This document shows, in pieces, positions 1 to 6,444 of a stretch of DNA of 6,444 nt (the stretch's first letter is position 1; each line of letters opens with the position of its first letter). The notes below the pieces were generated by a model. That model saw nothing but the letters and a program-made list of their open reading frames with translations. It had not been told where the DNA came from and made no database searches. This DNA comes from Puniceicoccaceae bacterium (GTDB taxonomy: Bacteria > Verrucomicrobiota > Verrucomicrobiia > Opitutales > Coraliomargaritaceae), in contig WTIG01000086.1 in NCBI GenBank assembly GCA_011522825.1, positions 1 to 6,444 of the forward strand, in the 5' to 3' direction. The position numbers were made by a program, and so were the translations under genes.

Positions 1-1
1 A

Positions 2-145
2 TGGTTTATGCACTTAATTTACGATAAGCTAATACTGACAATGGCTTTTGGTACCGGAATGGTCATTGCATTTGGTACTTATACCGCTCTACTCTTTTTA
101 TTGGGTGGAGATATGGTCGCACCACAGGAAATCCCTGGCCGATAA
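2..145 (+). CDS. small hydrophobic membrane protein, partial at 5' edge
   Basis: The reading frame is open from the window edge to a TAA at 143-145. The visible 47 residues begin WFMHLIYDKL, contain one clear hydrophobic span (roughly ILTMAFGTGMVIAFGTYTAL onward) and end in a short polar tail, DMVAPQEIPGR. An ATG at 8-10 would give a complete 45-residue one-helix protein. No stop lies in the two codons before it, so a longer protein entering from outside is equally possible. It lies 84 bp upstream of a caa3-type ctaG on the same strand, so a small subunit or accessory protein of a terminal oxidase cluster is a reasonable guess. I do not recognise the family, and the function is not shown by the sequence. 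Confidence 0.6.
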   Translation, partial: WFMHLIYDKLILTMAFGTGMVIAFGTYTALLFLLGGDMVAPQEIPGR

Positions 146-172
146 ATCCTCACTTAATTCAGAATCGCTTCA

Positions 173-194
173 CCTTGACTAGTTCAAGGAGAGG
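173..194 (+). promoter_or_regulatory. hairpin overlapping a Shine-Dalgarno-like stretch upstream of ctaG
   Basis: A perfect 6-bp inverted repeat, CCTTGA (173-178) and TCAAGG (184-189), is separated by the 5-base loop CTAGT. Its right arm runs into AAGGAGAGG (186-194), the strongest Shine-Dalgarno-like sequence in the window. No sensible start codon sits at normal spacing: a TTG at 196 gives only a four-codon frame, and the ctaG ATG is 35 bases away with an in-frame stop at 203-205. It could be an RNA control element, a remnant, or chance. There is no following T-run, so it is not a classical intrinsic terminator. Confidence 0.3.
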
Positions 195-229
195 ATTGCA
201 TTTAAAATAATTCCCATATACTGGAATAT

Positions 230-1021
230 ATGCAACTCCATTGGCATACCGAACCCTTTCTTATACTATCGATATTATTTGTCGGTTGGGCTTATGCGAT
301 TACAACTGGACCTATGCGTTCGCGCATTGCTTCAGAAGAAGCATTTCCATTAGGCGCTTCGATACGATTTTACCTAGGGCTAATTATTATCTACATTGCA
401 GTGGGCTCTCCCTTGGATTCGATCGCTGAACTTTTTTTATTCAGTGCACATATGGTTCAACATATGCTTTTGATCTACATTGCTCCGACTTTATTGATTT
501 ACGGAATGCCCGCTTGGTTGATTGATGCTTTCATCCAGCGTACTAAGCTAGGGCCCTTACTTCGTTTCCTAACCAATCCTGCCTGTGGAGGTCTTTTATT
601 CACCTTTGTTTTTACACTTTGGCATATCCCCACACTTTATGAAGTGGCCTTAATTGATAAACGTGTCCACATCCTTGAACATTTTACCATGTTCACTTTG
701 GGCTTGTTGATGCTCTGGCCCTTTATGACTTTATCTAAACTGGTACCGAGGCGAAGCTTTCCAATTCGCTTAATAACGATTTTCCTATTAATGGTTGGCC
801 AATTGCCCGTGTTTGCTTTCCTAACCTTTGCCGGTGAGGCTATTTATCCAACTTATGCATGGGCACCAAGAATCATTGACCTTGACCCGCTTAATGATCA
901 AATTCTTGGCGGTATTATTATGAAGGTTATCAATATGGCATTTTCTTTGACCCTTTTGGGGCTTTGCTTCTATCACTGGGCGAAAAATGAAGAGAATGAC
1001 CTAGCTGAAGGAAACACTTAA
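230..1021 (+). CDS. ctaG: caa3-type cytochrome c oxidase assembly factor CtaG
   Basis: A 263-residue polytopic membrane protein of the caa3_CtaG family, which in Bacillus is needed to form active caa3 oxidase and is unrelated to the Cox11-type protein also called CtaG. Visible family marks are SPLDSIAELFLFSAHMVQHM (60-79) with His74 and His78, WHIPTLYEVAL (131-141) with His132, HILEH (147-151), and LNDQILGGIIM (221-231). About seven hydrophobic spans are seen, consistent with the family. The histidines inside membrane segments are plausible metal ligands, which is inference. The ATG at 230 gives a normal N-terminus (MQLHWHTEPF); an in-frame stop at 203-205 rules out longer forms except a CTG at 221. 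No Shine-Dalgarno lies at the usual distance. The stop codon overlaps the next gene's ATG by one base, indicating co-transcription and coupled translation. Confidence 0.88.
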   Translation: MQLHWHTEPFLILSILFVGWAYAITTGPMRSRIASEEAFPLGASIRFYLGLIIIYIAVGSPLDSIAELFLFSAHMVQHMLLIYIAPTLLIYGMPAWLIDAFIQRTKLGPLLRFLTNPACGGLLFTFVFTLWHIPTLYEVALIDKRVHILEHFTMFTLGLLMLWPFMTLSKLVPRRSFPIRLITIFLLMVGQLPVFAFLTFAGEAIYPTYAWAPRIIDLDPLNDQILGGIIMKVINMAFSLTLLGLCFYHWAKNEENDLAEGNT

Positions 1022-2841
1022 TGACTTGGGAAATTTACTTTGTATTTGGTCTTTTAGGGCTATCGATTTACAGTTTTATTCATGAGCGAATCAGCCCTGA
1101 TTTAACTGCATTGACAGTCTTAGGCATACTTGTGTTTGTCAGTATGATTACTGGCGTGAACACACTTCCTAGTTTGGAGGCGACCTTAGGCGTTTTTGCA
1201 CACCCTGCCCCAATTACAATTGCGGGTATGTTTATCGTAAGCACCGCTCTTGAAAAAACAGGTGTGATTAAAGGCATAACGAATAACCTCGGCAGGCTTT
1301 CACAGTTATCTTACAAACGATTTATTTTCGTTATGGTACTGGGCGTCGCTGCGGCATCTGCTTTCGTCAATAATACACCCGTAGTCATCGTTCTCATGCC
1401 TGTCATTTTAACTTTGGCAAAAAGCATGAATATTGCCTCGTCCAAATTATTAATCCCTCTTTCCTATGCATCGATTTTAGGGGGTACGTGTACTTTGATT
1501 GGCACGAGTACCAACTTGCTTGCTAGTGGTATTTTAACTCAGTCAGGCTATGACCCTATTGGTATGTTTGAACTGGCATCGATTGGACTGCCTTTGGTCT
1601 TTGCTGGGACTATTTTCCTCGTTTTCTTTGGTAATCGCTTGTTGCCTCATCGTGAGACTTTGACCGCCATTCTTTCAGAAAATGAACGCAAGGAATTTAT
1701 TACCGAGGTTTTTGTGCGTCCCAATTCCGATTTCATTGGCTCAAATGCAAATGACTCCGGTTTAGCTAAACATCGAAGCATTCGCTTAATTGAAATCATT
1801 CGTCGTGGTGTTGTTATGAAAGGAAAGCTGAATGAAATTGAGCTTCGTGAAGGCGATCGCTTGCTTTTAGCTTGCAGACCCACTCAGACAAATGGAAACG
1901 GCAATGCCAGTTCATTCCAACTACCGGAAGAATTTGAAAACAATCTTGGCATCATCTCAAGCAATGAAGGGCTCGTTATTGAAGGTATTGTCGCACCTCA
2001 TGCTCAATTTATCGGAAAAACACTGGAAGAGATCAACTTTCGTCAGCAATTTCGCATGGTGCTGGTGGCCATTCACCGAAAGGGAATCAACCTAAGAGAT
2101 AGCTTGAATGAAGTTCGCCTTCAGGAAGGTGATACCTTATTACTGATGGGCTCTATCGATGCGGTAGAGAACTTGGAATCGAGTGACCAAATTATTATTC
2201 TCGATCGTGTGCATAAAGAGAAGAAACCACCGAGTCGCTTTAAGCAGACTATATCGGTGCTGACCATACTAGGCATTGTATTACTCGCCTCATTTCATGT
2301 AATTCCTATTGTAGCTGCTGTAATCTTTGGCGTAAGTGTATTACTGATTTCTAGATGTTTGGAACCCAGCGAAGCCTACCAATCGGTTCATTGGCCGATT
2401 CTCTCTATTATTTTTGGTATGCTTGCTCTTGGACAAGCCATGACCTCTACAGGTGCGAGCAACTTAATTGCCGAAGGCATTGCTAACTGTGTCTTCACCT
2501 TTGCACCCGTAGCATTGCAACCAATTATCTTACTCGCTGTGGTCTATTTAATCACCTCCGCTTTCACTGAATTTTTATCGAACAACGCAGCCGTTGCTTT
2601 GATGATTCCGATTGCTATTAGCTTAGCTATAAATCTTGGTTTAGACCCTCGCCCGTTTGTCATCGCTACATGTATCGCCTCTTCGGCAAGCTTTGCCACT
2701 CCAATTGGGTATCAAACCAACACTTATGTATATGGTGCAGGTGGCTATCGCTTTACCGATTTCACTAAAGTTGGGCTACCTCTGAATATCATATGCTTTG
2801 TTGTAGCCACCCTTTTCATTCCCATGATTTGGGAATTTTAA
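1021..2841 (+). CDS. SLC13-family anion permease with two RCK_C domains
   Basis: A 606-residue inner-membrane transporter of the SLC13/DASS type. Two hydrophobic halves flank a central soluble region (about 215-405) holding two TrkA-C (RCK_C) modules, each ending in a characteristic strand: LREGDRLLLA (275-284) and LQEGDTLLLM (367-376). The inverted-repeat signatures are clear: FVNNTPVVIVLMP (115-127) is echoed by FLSNNAAVALMIP (518-530), and GTSTN (161-165) by the PIGYQTN region (561-567). These are the hairpin and substrate/Na+-site positions of the family. Known relatives move sulfate, dicarboxylates or other anions; the substrate here cannot be read from sequence. AAGGA at 1008-1012, inside the end of ctaG, is well spaced (8 bases) from the ATG, and that ATG shares one base with the ctaG stop. 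Its tail converges on the Rrf2 gene with an 11-bp gap and no obvious terminator. Confidence 0.9.
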   Translation: MTWEIYFVFGLLGLSIYSFIHERISPDLTALTVLGILVFVSMITGVNTLPSLEATLGVFAHPAPITIAGMFIVSTALEKTGVIKGITNNLGRLSQLSYKRFIFVMVLGVAAASAFVNNTPVVIVLMPVILTLAKSMNIASSKLLIPLSYASILGGTCTLIGTSTNLLASGILTQSGYDPIGMFELASIGLPLVFAGTIFLVFFGNRLLPHRETLTAILSENERKEFITEVFVRPNSDFIGSNANDSGLAKHRSIRLIEIIRRGVVMKGKLNEIELREGDRLLLACRPTQTNGNGNASSFQLPEEFENNLGIISSNEGLVIEGIVAPHAQFIGKTLEEINFRQQFRMVLVAIHRKGINLRDSLNEVRLQEGDTLLLMGSIDAVENLESSDQIIILDRVHKEKKPPSRFKQTISVLTILGIVLLASFHVIPIVAAVIFGVSVLLISRCLEPSEAYQSVHWPILSIIFGMLALGQAMTSTGASNLIAEGIANCVFTFAPVALQPIILLAVVYLITSAFTEFLSNNAAVALMIPIAISLAINLGLDPRPFVIATCIASSASFATPIGYQTNTYVYGAGGYRFTDFTKVGLPLNIICFVVATLFIPMIWEF

Positions 2842-2852
2842 GTCGAGTGTGA

Positions 2853-3266
2853 CTAGATATAGTACATTTTGCTATCGTTCTTCTCGATAATTGAATCCAG
2901 TGTGATCTCGCTTAAACTATCAACGAGTTTAAGACGAACACCGTCCCAAGTTTCTGAAACTTTAGAACCCGATTCGCCCACGGATTCGTATGAAGCTTTA
3001 AGCAATTCTGAATCGACTGCTTCCACAATGGCTAAAAGTGTAATTTGTTCTGGAGTTTTAGCTAATGCATAGCCTCCTTGCTTGCCTCGTTTGCTACTAA
3101 TTAGCCCTTTGGTGCGTAACTCATTTAGAATCTGAACCAAATAATTTGAAGGAATGGATTCTGCCTGAGCTAGGCAATCAATATGCACCAAAGAACCCTG
3201 CCCTTGGTGACGGCCTAATTGGGCTAATACTCGACAAGCATACTCTAATTTTCGGGAAATTTTCAC
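2853..3266 (-). CDS. Rrf2-family transcriptional regulator without the Fe-S cysteine cluster
   Basis: A 137-residue cytoplasmic DNA-binding protein. Its N-terminus, MKISRKLEYACRVLAQLG, is the standard Rrf2 opening. The winged helix-turn-helix follows: recognition-helix region SNYLVQILNELRTKGLI (40-56), wing SKRGKQGGYALAK (58-70), then the ITLLAIVEAVD segment (75-85). The tail WDGVRLKLVDSLSEITLDSI is also typical of the family. The start is GTG (complement of 3264-3266); a TAA two codons upstream in frame rules out an extension, and no Shine-Dalgarno is visible. The only cysteines are Cys11 and Cys31, so the three-cysteine cluster of IscR/NsrR-type members (around 90-105) is absent, arguing against [2Fe-2S] sensing of that kind. 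It is transcribed divergently from gyrB. Targets and signal are unknown; self-regulation through the repeats just upstream is a guess. Confidence 0.9.
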   Translation of the reverse strand: MKISRKLEYACRVLAQLGRHQGQGSLVHIDCLAQAESIPSNYLVQILNELRTKGLISSKRGKQGGYALAKTPEQITLLAIVEAVDSELLKASYESVGESGSKVSETWDGVRLKLVDSLSEITLDSIIEKNDSKMYYI

Positions 3267-3406
3267 AGTTTATAGCTTAATAAATGCAGTCTTCAGTAAA
3301 TGCACTCTAAAAATGATGTAAACTCCTATTAATGAGAAAAATAAAGTACAAAAAAGGTGAAATTTTTGTAGCCATAAGGGCAAAAAATGGGTTTTATTTT
3401 ACCTTA
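3267..3406. promoter_or_regulatory. divergent intergenic region between the Rrf2 gene and gyrB
   Basis: This 140-bp AT-rich gap must hold the promoters of both the minus-strand regulator and the gyrB-gyrA pair. I could not find a convincing -35/-10 pair at 16-18 bp spacing on either strand; candidate -10-like stretches (TATTAA at 3327, TAAACT at 3319) lack a partner. It contains the 16-bp-period direct repeat described separately and, nearer gyrB, a possible six-codon leader frame. Its regulatory role is deduced from position. Confidence 0.6.
3279..3308. repeat. imperfect 14-bp direct repeat, 16-bp period, candidate operator
   Basis: AATAAATGCAGTCT (3279-3292) and AGTAAATGCACTCT (3295-3308) match at 12 of 14 positions with a two-base spacer; the core TAAATGCA is identical (3281-3288 and 3297-3304). 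The repeat unit is about one and a half helical turns. It begins 13 bases upstream of the Rrf2 GTG and ends about 98 bases upstream of the gyrB start, so it could serve either promoter. Its reality as sequence is certain; its role as a binding site is inference. Confidence 0.5.
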
Positions 3407-3407
3407 A
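3387..3407 (+). other. possible six-codon leader (MGFILP) overlapping the gyrB start
   Basis: ATG at 3387-3389 opens a frame of six codons, MGFILP, whose TAA (3405-3407) shares its last base with the gyrB ATG (TAATG). AAGGG at 3376-3380 sits six bases before the leader ATG, a better ribosome-binding context than gyrB itself has. The arrangement resembles the TAATG junction seen between ctaG and the permease gene here. A frame this short could be chance. Confidence 0.25.
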
Positions 3408-5944
3408 TGTCAGACAAAAAAAATAAAGACTCACAAAATCCAGATATGGCATCTGAAAATACAAATAAAGAAGTATACGATTCTTCAAAAATTGAAAAAT
3501 TAGAGGGGTTAGAAGGGGTCCGAAAAAGACCTGATATGTATATTGGAGATACCAATGAGCGAGGACTGCATCACTGCGTTTTTGAGATCGTTGATAACTC
3601 AATTGACGAAGCCCTTGCAGGACATTGTTCGAAAATTACTGTCAGCATTCATAATGATGGCTCATGCTCTATCGAAGATAATGGCCGTGGGATTCCTGTT
3701 GATATTCATCCAAAATATAAAATACCTGCTCTAGAATTGGTGATGACTAACCTGCATGCAGGTGGTAAGTTTGGCAAAGGGGCTTATCAAGTTTCAGGTG
3801 GTTTGCATGGCGTTGGAGCAAAATGCGTTAATGCGGTTTCGGAATGGTTTGAAGTCGAAGTTAAACGAGACAGCAAAGTACACAAAATGGAATTTTCCCG
3901 AGGCATCACCACTTCAAAAATGAAAATTATTGGTGATACCAAGCTGACGGGTACACGTATTGCTTTTTCTCCAGATCCTCAAATCTTCCTTGCCACCCGT
4001 GAATTTAAATTCGAACTCTTGGCAAAACGTTTAAGAGAACTAGCATTTTTAAATCCAGGCATTGAAATCATCTTTATTGATGAACGTATCAACAAAACGG
4101 AAACCTTTATCTTCAAAGATGGGATCGCAGAATATGTGACGTTTCTCAATGAGAATAAAAATGTCCTTCACGATGAACCGATTAAAATTAGTGGCTCTGC
4201 ACCCTCTCCAAATCCAGATCTAGATACTGACATTGTTGTAGATATCGCCCTTCAATATAACGACAGTTACAACGATCAAATTTACGCCTACGCCAACTCG
4301 ATTTTCAATATTGAGGGCGGTACGCACCTTTCTGGGTTTAGAACCGCTTTAACCCGTGTCATCAATAATTACGCAAAACAAAATAATTTACTCAAAGACA
4401 AAGACCCAAATCTATCCGGCGATGATTCAAGAGAAGGATTAACGGCTGTTATCTCTGTCAAAGTCCCAGAGCCTCGCTTTGAGGGACAAACCAAGACCAA
4501 GTTGTCCAATGGTGAAGTCGATGGTATCGTACAAAAAATTACAGGTGAAGAGTTAAAGTATCATTTTGAAACACAGCCTCAAATCGCAAAGCGCCTCATT
4601 GACAAATGCTTGAATGCGGCTCGAGCAAGAGAAGCAGCAAGAAAAGCACGTGAAACCGTGCGAAAAGGTGCCCTCTCTGGAGGTGGTCTACCCGGTAAAT
4701 TAGCTGATTGTTCTTCGAAAGACCCATCTGTTTCTGAACTGTATATCGTTGAGGGTGATTCTGCAGGTGGTTCAGCCAAACAAGGTCGTGACCGTGCCAC
4801 ACAAGCAATCCTTCCAATTCGTGGTAAATTATTGAATGTAGAAAAAGCCCGTTTAGATAAGGTACTCGCTAATAACGAAATCCGTAGTCTGATTACTGCA
4901 GTCGGTACAGGTATTGGAGAAGAAGGTGAAGGTGCTTTTAATGTAGAAAAAGCCCGTTATCATAAAATTATCCTCATGACCGATGCTGACGTAGATGGTG
5001 CGCACATTCGTACCCTACTCTTAACCTTTTTATTCAGACAACTCAAAGGACTGATTGAAGCCGGATATGTCTATATCGCCCAACCACCTCTTTATAAAAT
5101 AAAACGTAAACGTAGAGAGCAGTATATCGATAATGATCCTCAGCTGAATCGAATCCTCCTTGAGCTAGGAAGCGAAGATGTCACCTTCAAACGCCTCAGA
5201 GATGATCGAGAGCTAGGAAGTGAATCCATTGATAAGGTTGTGGAAGTTTTGTCACGATTAGAAATGGTTGGAAAAGGTGTTTCCCGATATGGTTGCAACT
5301 TAGCCGAATACCTTGACCAACATGACCAAGAAAGCCATAGCTTGCCGAGATATCTCGTGCGCATCCGTACTGGCAATAAAGAATCGTTCGAATTTTTAAA
5401 AGGTGATGAAGAAAGAGCTTCCTTCCACCAAGAGTATGACTTAAGCGAAGGCGATTCCTCTGGAGCAATCATCAAAGAAGTCACAAACAAAGAAGGCTTA
5501 CAGGTACAACAACGGATTTCACTGCATGAAATTTATGAATCAACAGAAATGAGCAAACTGCTCAAAGAACTGGCGAATTTCGGCATTGATATTAAACAAT
5601 TCTCACCAACCGAAGAGGTACGCTATCACCTCATCGAAAACAAAGGCGATGAGAAAAAGGAAAACATCGTAGAACTCTGCTCAATTATTGAATTAATTGA
5701 CGCTATACGAAAGATCGGAAAACGTGGATTAACCATTCAACGTTATAAAGGCCTTGGTGAAATGAACCCAAAGCAGCTTTTTGAAACGACAATGGATCCT
5801 AGCACCCGAAAATTACTCAAAGTAACCATCGAAGATGCTGCCAATGCCGATGCTGTCTTTACCATGCTGATGGGCGAAGATGTCCCGTCACGAAGAGCTT
5901 TTATTGAAGATAACGCCCTAAATGTCGCCCACTTGGACGTGTAA
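3407..5944 (+). CDS. gyrB: DNA gyrase subunit B, long form
   Basis: The 845-residue ATPase and TOPRIM subunit of DNA gyrase, which introduces negative supercoils as A2B2 with GyrA. In order: GHKL ATPase with EIVDNSIDEAL (60-70), DNGRGIP (91-97) and GGLHGVGAKCVNAVS (131-145); transducer with the catalytic-lysine loop QTKTKL (361-366); TOPRIM with YIVEGDSAGGSAKQGR (446-461, Glu449) and MTDADVDGAHIRT (524-536; Asp526, 528, 530); C-terminal RYKGLGEMNPKQL (779-791). About 180 extra residues lie between roughly 585 and 772, where short GyrB proteins such as Bacillus run straight through and E. coli-type proteins carry an insert. The frame stays open to an ATG at 3332, but the additional 25 residues are lysine-rich then hydrophobic and unlike GyrB; MSDKKNKDSQ at 3407 is family-like and resembles the MSDQEND start of the adjacent gyrA. 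No Shine-Dalgarno lies directly before 3407. gyrA follows after 42 bp, presumably in one operon. Confidence 0.97.
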   Translation: MSDKKNKDSQNPDMASENTNKEVYDSSKIEKLEGLEGVRKRPDMYIGDTNERGLHHCVFEIVDNSIDEALAGHCSKITVSIHNDGSCSIEDNGRGIPVDIHPKYKIPALELVMTNLHAGGKFGKGAYQVSGGLHGVGAKCVNAVSEWFEVEVKRDSKVHKMEFSRGITTSKMKIIGDTKLTGTRIAFSPDPQIFLATREFKFELLAKRLRELAFLNPGIEIIFIDERINKTETFIFKDGIAEYVTFLNENKNVLHDEPIKISGSAPSPNPDLDTDIVVDIALQYNDSYNDQIYAYANSIFNIEGGTHLSGFRTALTRVINNYAKQNNLLKDKDPNLSGDDSREGLTAVISVKVPEPRFEGQTKTKLSNGEVDGIVQKITGEELKYHFETQPQIAKRLIDKCLNAARAREAARKARETVRKGALSGGGLPGKLADCSSKDPSVSELYIVEGDSAGGSAKQGRDRATQAILPIRGKLLNVEKARLDKVLANNEIRSLITAVGTGIGEEGEGAFNVEKARYHKIILMTDADVDGAHIRTLLLTFLFRQLKGLIEAGYVYIAQPPLYKIKRKRREQYIDNDPQLNRILLELGSEDVTFKRLRDDRELGSESIDKVVEVLSRLEMVGKGVSRYGCNLAEYLDQHDQESHSLPRYLVRIRTGNKESFEFLKGDEERASFHQEYDLSEGDSSGAIIKEVTNKEGLQVQQRISLHEIYESTEMSKLLKELANFGIDIKQFSPTEEVRYHLIENKGDEKKENIVELCSIIELIDAIRKIGKRGLTIQRYKGLGEMNPKQLFETTMDPSTRKLLKVTIEDAANADAVFTMLMGEDVPSRRAFIEDNALNVAHLDV
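4835..4958 (+). repeat. 19-bp exact direct repeat inside gyrB
   Basis: AATGTAGAAAAAGCCCGTT occurs at 4835-4853 and again at 4940-4958, 105 bp apart and in the same frame, encoding NVEKAR at residues 477-482 and 512-517. Both segments are conserved parts of the TOPRIM region (a first EKARLDK and a second EKARYHK occur in GyrB generally), so the peptide similarity is expected. Exact identity at the nucleotide level is less so. Confidence 0.8.
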
Positions 5945-5986
5945 CCCTCCCGCAAACTGTACTCACACCTTTAAACATAAACCAAT

Positions 5987-6444
5987 ATGTCAGACCAAGA
6001 AAACGATACCAATTTAATCAGTAATAACGAAGCAGGCACATCGATATCCGATATCATGCAATCCGCCTACATTGATTATTCAATGTCCGTCATAGTGAGC
6101 CGTGCCCTTCCCGATGCCCGTGATGGACTCAAACCCGTACAAAGACGAATTTTATATGCAATGTTACGTGAAGGCTTACTTCATAATCGCCCTTTTGATA
6201 AATGTGCTGGTGTGGTTGGTGAAGTTTTAAAAAATTATCACCCACACGGTGATAGTTCCGTTTACGATACACTTGTGCGATTAGCCCAAGATTGGGTCAT
6301 GCGTTACCCATTAATTATTCCACAAGGAAACTTCGGTTCCATTGATGGCGATTCTGCGGCAGCGTACCGATATACTGAGTGTAAACTGGAAAATATTGCC
6401 GAAGATTTACTGAAAGATATTGATGAGGATACCGTAAACTTTGT
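5987..6444 (+). CDS. gyrA: DNA gyrase subunit A, 5' part cut by window edge
   Basis: The first 152 residues of GyrA, the DNA breakage-reunion subunit, are present; the frame is open at the edge. Visible are the N-terminal arm, SYIDYSMSVI-like segment (27-36), SRALPDARDGLKPVQRRIL (38-56), and the winged-helix segment NYHPHGDSSVYDTLVRLAQ (83-101). Ser90 and Asp94 correspond to E. coli Ser83 and Asp87, so the usual quinolone-target residues are unmutated. The catalytic tyrosine is Tyr129 with Arg128 in DSAAAYRYTE (122-131). Position 127 is Tyr where E. coli has Met (AAAMRYTE). The ATG at 5987 gives a standard start (MSDQENDTNL); no Shine-Dalgarno precedes it. It lies 42 bp after gyrB on the same strand with no terminator visible between them, so co-transcription is expected. 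Confidence 0.97.
   Translation, partial: MSDQENDTNLISNNEAGTSISDIMQSAYIDYSMSVIVSRALPDARDGLKPVQRRILYAMLREGLLHNRPFDKCAGVVGEVLKNYHPHGDSSVYDTLVRLAQDWVMRYPLIIPQGNFGSIDGDSAAAYRYTECKLENIAEDLLKDIDEDTVNF

Noticed and set aside
175..208. TTGACT (175-180) and TAAAAT (203-208) as a promoter for ctaG
   Set aside because: The hexamers are individually good, but the 22-bp spacer is too long for a standard sigma-70 promoter.
241..429. A 62-codon frame overlapping ctaG in another frame
   Set aside because: It is a shadow frame within a well-supported gene, with no family resemblance.
2841..2876. Weak hairpins (AGTC/GACT, and GATA-TAG with CTATC) at the convergent ends of the permease and Rrf2 genes as a bidirectional terminator
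   Set aside because: Stems are only four to five base pairs with a bulge and no clear G+C-rich stem followed by a T-run.
3332..3406. An upstream in-frame ATG extending GyrB by 25 residues
   Set aside because: The extra segment is unlike known GyrB N-termini and lacks a ribosome-binding site; MSDKK at 3407 fits the family better. The extension cannot be fully excluded.
4647..4662. Inverted repeat GCACG/CGTGC
   Set aside because: It lies inside the conserved alanine/arginine-rich helix coding part of gyrB and is most simply codon coincidence.
5140..5490. A 116-codon minus-strand open frame opposite the gyrB insert
   Set aside because: Serine/arginine-rich low-complexity translation typical of an antisense shadow; no start context or family signature.

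Overview
The window is ordinary bacterial chromosome, moderately AT-rich and densely coding. It holds a conserved housekeeping locus (gyrB-gyrA) next to the end of what looks like a respiratory-oxidase accessory cluster. The GyrB type is an E. coli-like long form with a large insert between the TOPRIM core and the C-terminal RYKGLGEMNP motif. Together with the mostly Shine-Dalgarno-poor starts and the neighbouring Rrf2 and caa3-type CtaG genes, it would suit a Verrucomicrobiota (Opitutae/Puniceicoccales-like) organism. That placement is inference from general resemblance; no search was possible.

Layout: positions 2-145 carry the C-terminal end (or possibly all) of a small one-helix membrane protein. 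A short gap (146-229) contains a hairpin overlapping a Shine-Dalgarno-like stretch. Positions 230-1021 encode a caa3-type CtaG, a cytochrome c oxidase assembly factor. It overlaps by one base (TAATG) with an SLC13-type anion permease carrying two RCK_C (TrkA-C) domains (1021-2841). Converging on that gene, only 11 bp away, is a minus-strand Rrf2-family regulator (2853-3266) with a GTG start. Its 140-bp divergent upstream region (3267-3406) carries a 16-bp-period direct repeat. gyrB (start re-assigned to 3407, 845 aa) and the 5' part of gyrA (5987 to the window edge) follow as a likely two-gene operon.

Functionally there are three units: (1) oxidase assembly plus a translationally coupled transporter; (2) a lone Rrf2 regulator lacking the IscR-type cysteine cluster; (3) DNA gyrase, whose two subunits form the A2B2 supercoiling enzyme. 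No mobile elements, CRISPR arrays, tRNA or rRNA genes were seen. I found no clearly new biological system. The observations most worth checking are the divergent repeat between the Rrf2 gene and gyrB, the possible six-codon leader ending on the gyrB start, the hairpin ahead of ctaG, and the atypical residue next to the GyrA catalytic tyrosine.
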